A stretch of DNA of 7,706 nucleotides. It comes from Deltaproteobacteria bacterium (lineage in GTDB: Bacteria; Myxococcota; UBA796; SXON01). Location: assembly GCA_947483545.1 (NCBI GenBank), contig CANKNP010000261.1, positions 1-7,706 of the forward strand, written 5' to 3'. Positions 5,537 to 7,706 of this stretch are shown here, piece after piece. Made by a program: the position numbers and the translations under genes. Under the pieces are notes generated by a model. That model was not told where the DNA came from. It did not search any database and saw only the letters and a program-made list of their open reading frames with translations. Each line of letters opens with the position of its first letter. The first letter of the stretch is position 1.

Positions 5537-6486
5537 CGCCGGTTCGCGGCGTGCTCGTCACCGGCGCCGACGGTCCGGTCGGCGAGTGGCTCATCCGCTC
5601 GTTGCTTACGGACCCCGACATCGGCCACGTCATCGCGGTCGCCCCTCGCCCCGAGCGGGTGGCGCTGCCCCAGTCGAGCCGGCTCACCTGCCTGCCGGTC
5701 GAGTTGAACCGTGATCGTCGTGTGCACGACCTGCTGTTCGGGCCCGTACGGGAGTTGGGCGTCGAGGTCGTCATCCACGCCGCGACCGCCGGGTTCGCGA
5801 CCCGCGAGAGCCGCAGCGCCCACACGCTCAACGTCGAGGCCACCCGCGCGCTCCTGGCCCTGTGCGAGCGCCACCCGACGATCCGTAGGTTCGTCCTGCG
5901 TAGCTTCTCCGAGGTCTATCAGATCGAGGCGGACCTGCCTGTGCTCATCGCCGAGGACCACCCGCTCAACCTGCACGCCGGCGCGCCTCAGTTCGTGCGC
6001 GACCGCGTCGAGGCCGACCTGCAGGCGTGCGTCCGGATGGGCCTCTCCCCGTTGAAGATCCAGGTCCTTCGCACCGCCGAGGTGCTCGCGCCCGGCACCG
6101 GCTCCCAGCTGTTCGACTACCTCGAGAGCCCGGTCTGTTTTCGCCCGCTCGGCTACGACCCGATGCTCAACCTGCTCTCCCTCTCGGACGTCACCCGGGC
6201 GCTCCACGCCGCTGTCCGCGCGACTGAGCAGGGCGTGTTCAACATCCCCGGGCGAGACATCCTGCCGCTCTCGCTGGCCATTCGGAAGTGGGGCCGCACC
6301 GGAATCGCGGTCCCCGGCGCGTGGATGACACCCCTGTATCGGTGGCGCAGCCGAATCTGGGGCAACGAGTTCCGGTACGGCATGAACCGGCGGCGCTTTC
6401 ACTACTCGGGCGTGCTCGACGGTCGCCGGGCGAAAGAGGTGCTCGGGTTCGTCCCGGAGCATGGGATTGAGTGGCCGGTGGGGTGA
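5533..6486 (+). CDS. Extended SDR (NAD-dependent epimerase/dehydratase-like) with degenerate catalytic motif
   Basis: A 317-residue Rossmann-fold protein of the extended short-chain dehydrogenase/reductase type. GVLVTGADGPVGEWL carries the T-G-x-x-G-x-x-G nucleotide-binding motif (G11, G14, G17). VEVVIHAAT (77-85) is the N/H-A-A cofactor-supporting strand. FVLRSFSEVYQ (120-130) occupies the place of the S-S-x-x-V-Y-G active-site strand. The usual YxxxK is absent: the aligned stretch reads PQFVRDRVEAD (152-162), with F154 for Tyr and R158 for Lys. Later ALHAAVRATEQGVFNIPGRD resembles the substrate-domain strand of this family. It probably still binds NAD(P) but may not do normal Tyr-dependent redox chemistry. 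The start is GTG at 5533, overlapping the acyltransferase stop (GTGA), with GGGGGTG 5 nt upstream; coupling and joint function with the acyltransferase are likely. The C-terminal region is basic (RRRFHYSG, GRRAKEVLGF). Confidence 0.88.
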   Translation: MTPVRGVLVTGADGPVGEWLIRSLLTDPDIGHVIAVAPRPERVALPQSSRLTCLPVELNRDRRVHDLLFGPVRELGVEVVIHAATAGFATRESRSAHTLNVEATRALLALCERHPTIRRFVLRSFSEVYQIEADLPVLIAEDHPLNLHAGAPQFVRDRVEADLQACVRMGLSPLKIQVLRTAEVLAPGTGSQLFDYLESPVCFRPLGYDPMLNLLSLSDVTRALHAAVRATEQGVFNIPGRDILPLSLAIRKWGRTGIAVPGAWMTPLYRWRSRIWGNEFRYGMNRRRFHYSGVLDGRRAKEVLGFVPEHGIEWPVG

Positions 6487-6492
6487 GGGGGC

Positions 6493-6593
6493 GGCTCGCC
6501 GGGATCTGGGCGCCGTTCACGCGGGCTGGGGGACGCCGCTTCGCAGGGGGGCGGGGCTTCCTGGGGTTGGCCTCGCGCCGCTGCCGGCGAGCC
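6493..6593. repeat. Long-range inverted repeat with 10-bp perfect arms
   Basis: GGCTCGCCGG at 6493-6502 pairs exactly with CCGGCGAGCC at 6584-6593, enclosing about 81 nt of GC-rich sequence. Extending outward gives 11 of 12 matches. It begins 7 nt after the SDR stop, so it could form a large 3' structure in the operon mRNA, or be part of a mobile palindromic unit. GC-rich DNA makes chance arms of this size less surprising. Confidence 0.4.
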
Positions 6594-6605
6594 ACTGGTC
6601 ACCCG

Positions 6606-6623
6606 GGTTTTCGCGTGAAAACC
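6606..6623. terminator. Hairpin GGTTTTC-GCGT-GAAAACC, possible transcription end
   Basis: Perfect 7-bp arms with a 4-nt loop, about 120 nt downstream of the SDR stop and 145 nt downstream of the convergent membrane gene. It could stop transcription from both sides. The stem contains its own A/T runs but has no downstream T tract on either strand, so the terminator call is weak; an operator-like site is the alternative. Confidence 0.35.
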
Positions 6624-6641
6624 GCCGAACCCTATAGCTCT

Positions 6642-6667
6642 GTCCTCCCCTTCTCCCTCCGGGAGAA
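6642..6667 (+). repeat. REP-like palindromic repeat, copy 1
   Basis: Begins GTCCTCCCC and ends in the hairpin TTCTCCC-TCC-GGGAGAA (6651-6667, perfect 7-bp arms). The same 26-nt unit occurs inverted at 7609-7634 with 24 of 26 identical bases. Two copies about 1 kb apart, in opposite orientation and both outside genes, suggest a dispersed intergenic repeat. Confidence 0.65.
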
Positions 6668-6767
6668 CCCTCCGCGCCCTCCTCCCCCCCGCCCAATCCA
6701 CCCGCCGAGTGATCAGCGGCGTCCGGCGGCCCGCGTGAACGGCTGGCCGATGGATCCAAGCCGCCCA

Positions 6768-7478
6768 TCACCCCGGCGCCCCCCAAAAAAACCGCACAAC
6801 CCCCTCCGCATCTCCCCGATGTTCGGCCGGCACCGGCACTCGGATCGTGTCGCTGACCATCCCCCCGCGGGTCTGCCACTGGACCTTGAAGTCCAGCGTC
6901 TCGCCCAACGTCACGCCCAGCAGCTCTCGATCCCCGGTAAGGTTGTGCCAGGTCCCGCAAGACCGCACCGCGTCTGGCCAGACGATGACCTCGTGATCGC
7001 TCGTCGCCGCCGCATATTCCAGCCCGTACTTGGCGAGTCCGATTGCCGCGTACAACCCAGCGAAGAGCCCGCTCGCCAGCGCAGCGATCCACCCCGGCCC
7101 TCCCTGGGAGGCGTGGAGCAGCGCACCCCCTAGGATGAACACCGCAGCGGCGATGGTCACCACCTGCCGCCAGCGCTCCGACCACTCGCGCTCCGCGGAC
7201 GCCCGCCCCTCTCCCGACCCCAACGACCAGCGCGCCAACACGCCAGCGGTCTGGCCCTGGACCGCGGCCGTCCGTCGGGACTGGAGCCGCGCCGCCTGCA
7301 CCGCCTGCCAGGCGTTCCAGGCCGAGCCGCCCATGCCAAGCAGCCCGGCGAGCACCATCGCGACGAACACCAGCCGGATCGGACCCTCCGCCGTCGCGGC
7401 GCCCACCGCGCCGATGAAGAGCACCGGGGTGAGCGCCAGCCAGACCAGCACGGGGGCGAGGAATTGGAGGGGGGACAT
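6768..7478 (-). CDS. Hypothetical membrane protein with about four transmembrane segments
   Basis: I do not recognise this 236-residue protein. Hydrophobic segments lie at about residues 6-29 (FLAPVLVWLALTPVLFIGAV), 35-53, 106-122 and 130-149. Between segments two and three is a charged, soluble-looking loop (about 58-105) with SRRTAAVQGQ and EREWSERWRQ. After residue 152 a polar C-terminal domain of about 85 residues contains VIVWPDAV, CGTWHNLTGDRELLGVTLGE and DTIRVPVP, suggesting a beta-rich fold on one membrane face. The Arg-rich loop would place that loop in the cytoplasm by the positive-inside rule, and then both termini are on that side too. The start is ATG at 7478; no good Shine-Dalgarno is seen. 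Near the 3' end the coding strand has seven T then six G (6791-6779), a slippery or error-prone run. It is isolated, flanked by repeat-bearing gaps on both sides. Real by length, membrane pattern and credible composition; function unknown. Confidence 0.75.
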   Translation of the reverse strand: MSPLQFLAPVLVWLALTPVLFIGAVGAATAEGPIRLVFVAMVLAGLLGMGGSAWNAWQAVQAARLQSRRTAAVQGQTAGVLARWSLGSGEGRASAEREWSERWRQVVTIAAAVFILGGALLHASQGGPGWIAALASGLFAGLYAAIGLAKYGLEYAAATSDHEVIVWPDAVRSCGTWHNLTGDRELLGVTLGETLDFKVQWQTRGGMVSDTIRVPVPAEHRGDAEGVVRFFWGAPG

Positions 7479-7527
7479 TGGAGGGCTCTACCCCAGGGAA
7501 CACACCGGGATGTGCACGGCCGTTTTC

Positions 7528-7567
7528 CGGCGGCCCGGGAGCTGCGGCCCGGGACCCGAGGCCGCCG
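7528..7567. repeat. Inverted repeat enclosing a 10-bp direct repeat
   Basis: CGGCGGCC (7528-7535) pairs exactly with GGCCGCCG (7560-7567). Between and overlapping them CGGCCCGGGA occurs twice (7531-7540 and 7545-7554, 14-nt period), each centred on the palindrome CCCGGG. The arrangement is seen directly; its role is unknown. Confidence 0.45.
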
Positions 7568-7587
7568 ACCCCGGGAAGCCCTCATCC

Positions 7588-7605
7588 GCCGCCGATTACG
7601 GCGGC
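7588..7605. repeat. Hairpin GCCGCCG-ATTA-CGGCGGC
   Basis: Perfect 7-bp GC arms with an AT-only tetraloop, ending 1 nt before the next hairpin (7607-7627). Two strong hairpins in tandem resemble paired palindromic units of REP/BIME type. Confidence 0.5.
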
Positions 7606-7606
7606 A

Positions 7607-7634
7607 CCTTCTCCCGGGGGGAGAAGGGGAAGAC
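7607..7634 (-). repeat. REP-like palindromic repeat, copy 2 (inverted)
   Basis: Contains the hairpin CCTTCTCCC-GGG-GGGAGAAGG (7607-7627, perfect 9-bp arms). On the minus strand, bases 7634-7609 match 6642-6667 at 24 of 26 positions. It is the better-formed of the two copies. Confidence 0.65.
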
Positions 7635-7706
7635 GGGAGCCTTCGGCCCCCGTGGCCCCCGCCCCCCGGATAGCTTCACCCACCCCCGGAGCCCCCTTGA
7701 AGACCC

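Larger units (their letters stand above)
6487..6767. other. Structured convergent intergenic region, no gene
   Basis: This 281-nt gap lies between the SDR gene and the oppositely oriented membrane gene. The open frames in it read as low-complexity Arg/Pro/Gly and fit no family. It holds three inverted repeats listed separately and a C-rich stretch near 6668-6700. No hairpin is followed by a clear T tract, so I see no textbook intrinsic terminator. Confidence 0.6.
7479..7706. other. Structured non-coding region upstream of the membrane gene
   Basis: 228 nt to the end of the window with no credible gene. The open plus-strand frame across it encodes only Arg/Pro/Gly-rich sequence. It contains a dense series of inverted and direct repeats (listed separately) and ends in a C-rich tract. 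It must hold the promoter of the minus-strand membrane gene, but I see no convincing -35/-10 pair. Confidence 0.55.

Noticed and set aside
6595..6601. CTGGTCA, identical to one half-site of the toxin-antitoxin operator
   Set aside because: A single 7-mer without a partner arm; chance is a sufficient explanation in a window this size.
6471..7133. Plus-strand open frame of 220 codons across the intergenic gap and membrane gene
   Set aside because: The translation is Arg/Pro-rich without motifs, crosses the inverted repeats, and conflicts with the well-formed membrane protein on the other strand.
7464..7673. Small plus-strand frame of 69 codons over the repeat region
   Set aside because: It is Arg/Pro/Gly-rich and its C-terminal half is simply the translated palindromic repeat.
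1..7706. tRNA, rRNA, CRISPR array, IS element or phage attachment site
   Set aside because: I looked for cloverleaf-like arms, regularly spaced repeats, transposase motifs and terminal duplications and found none I could support.

Overview
The window is GC-rich and gene-dense, with short intergenic gaps, GTG starts and several 4-nt stop/start overlaps. Its most diagnostic gene encodes a lipoprotein combining Asp/Cys-rich MopE-type metal-binding repeats with FG-GAP-like calcium motifs. That architecture, a second lipoprotein and the base composition suggest a Myxococcota (former Deltaproteobacteria) or similar high-GC Gram-negative genome. This taxonomic guess is an inference; no rRNA or other phylogenetic marker settles it.

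Layout. (1) Positions 1-2033, plus strand: the 3' end of a DUF922 HExxH predicted metalloprotease, then pyrF (group 2 OMP decarboxylase), then an unrecognised lipoprotein starting on a 4-nt overlap with pyrF. The three are tightly packed and may be co-transcribed. (2) Positions 2023-2636, minus strand: a complete type II toxin-antitoxin module, a Phd/YefM-like antitoxin followed by a VapC-like PIN toxin, with a 4-nt overlap. Just upstream is a good sigma70-like promoter (17-nt spacer) whose -35 and spacer are covered by an 18-bp inverted repeat, a likely autoregulatory operator. The -10 lies so close to the ATG that the mRNA is predicted to be leaderless. (3) Positions 2768-6486, plus strand: the MopE/FG-GAP lipoprotein, a PlsC-like acyltransferase 3 nt downstream, and an extended-SDR protein overlapping that by 4 nt. 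The SDR keeps its Gly-rich nucleotide-binding motif but lacks the usual catalytic YxxxK. (4) Positions 6487-6767: a non-coding, highly structured convergent gap. (5) Positions 6768-7478, minus strand: an unrecognised protein with about four membrane segments. (6) Positions 7479-7706: non-coding, full of hairpins. A 26-nt palindromic sequence occurs in both gaps flanking the membrane gene, in opposite orientation, with 24/26 identity, which looks like a dispersed REP-like repeat.

How the genes fit together: pyrF is pyrimidine housekeeping. The acyltransferase-SDR pair probably acts on membrane or storage lipid. The MopE/FG-GAP protein is probably an outer-surface lipoprotein, and its link to the lipid pair is positional only. 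The toxin-antitoxin module is an insertion-like minus-strand island between two plus-strand gene groups. I see no tRNA, rRNA, CRISPR array, IS element or transposase. Nothing here is clearly a wholly new system; the best leads are the degenerate SDR-acyltransferase pair, the leaderless toxin-antitoxin promoter, the repeat pair, and a cluster of GATAC/GTATC palindromes inside one lipoprotein gene.
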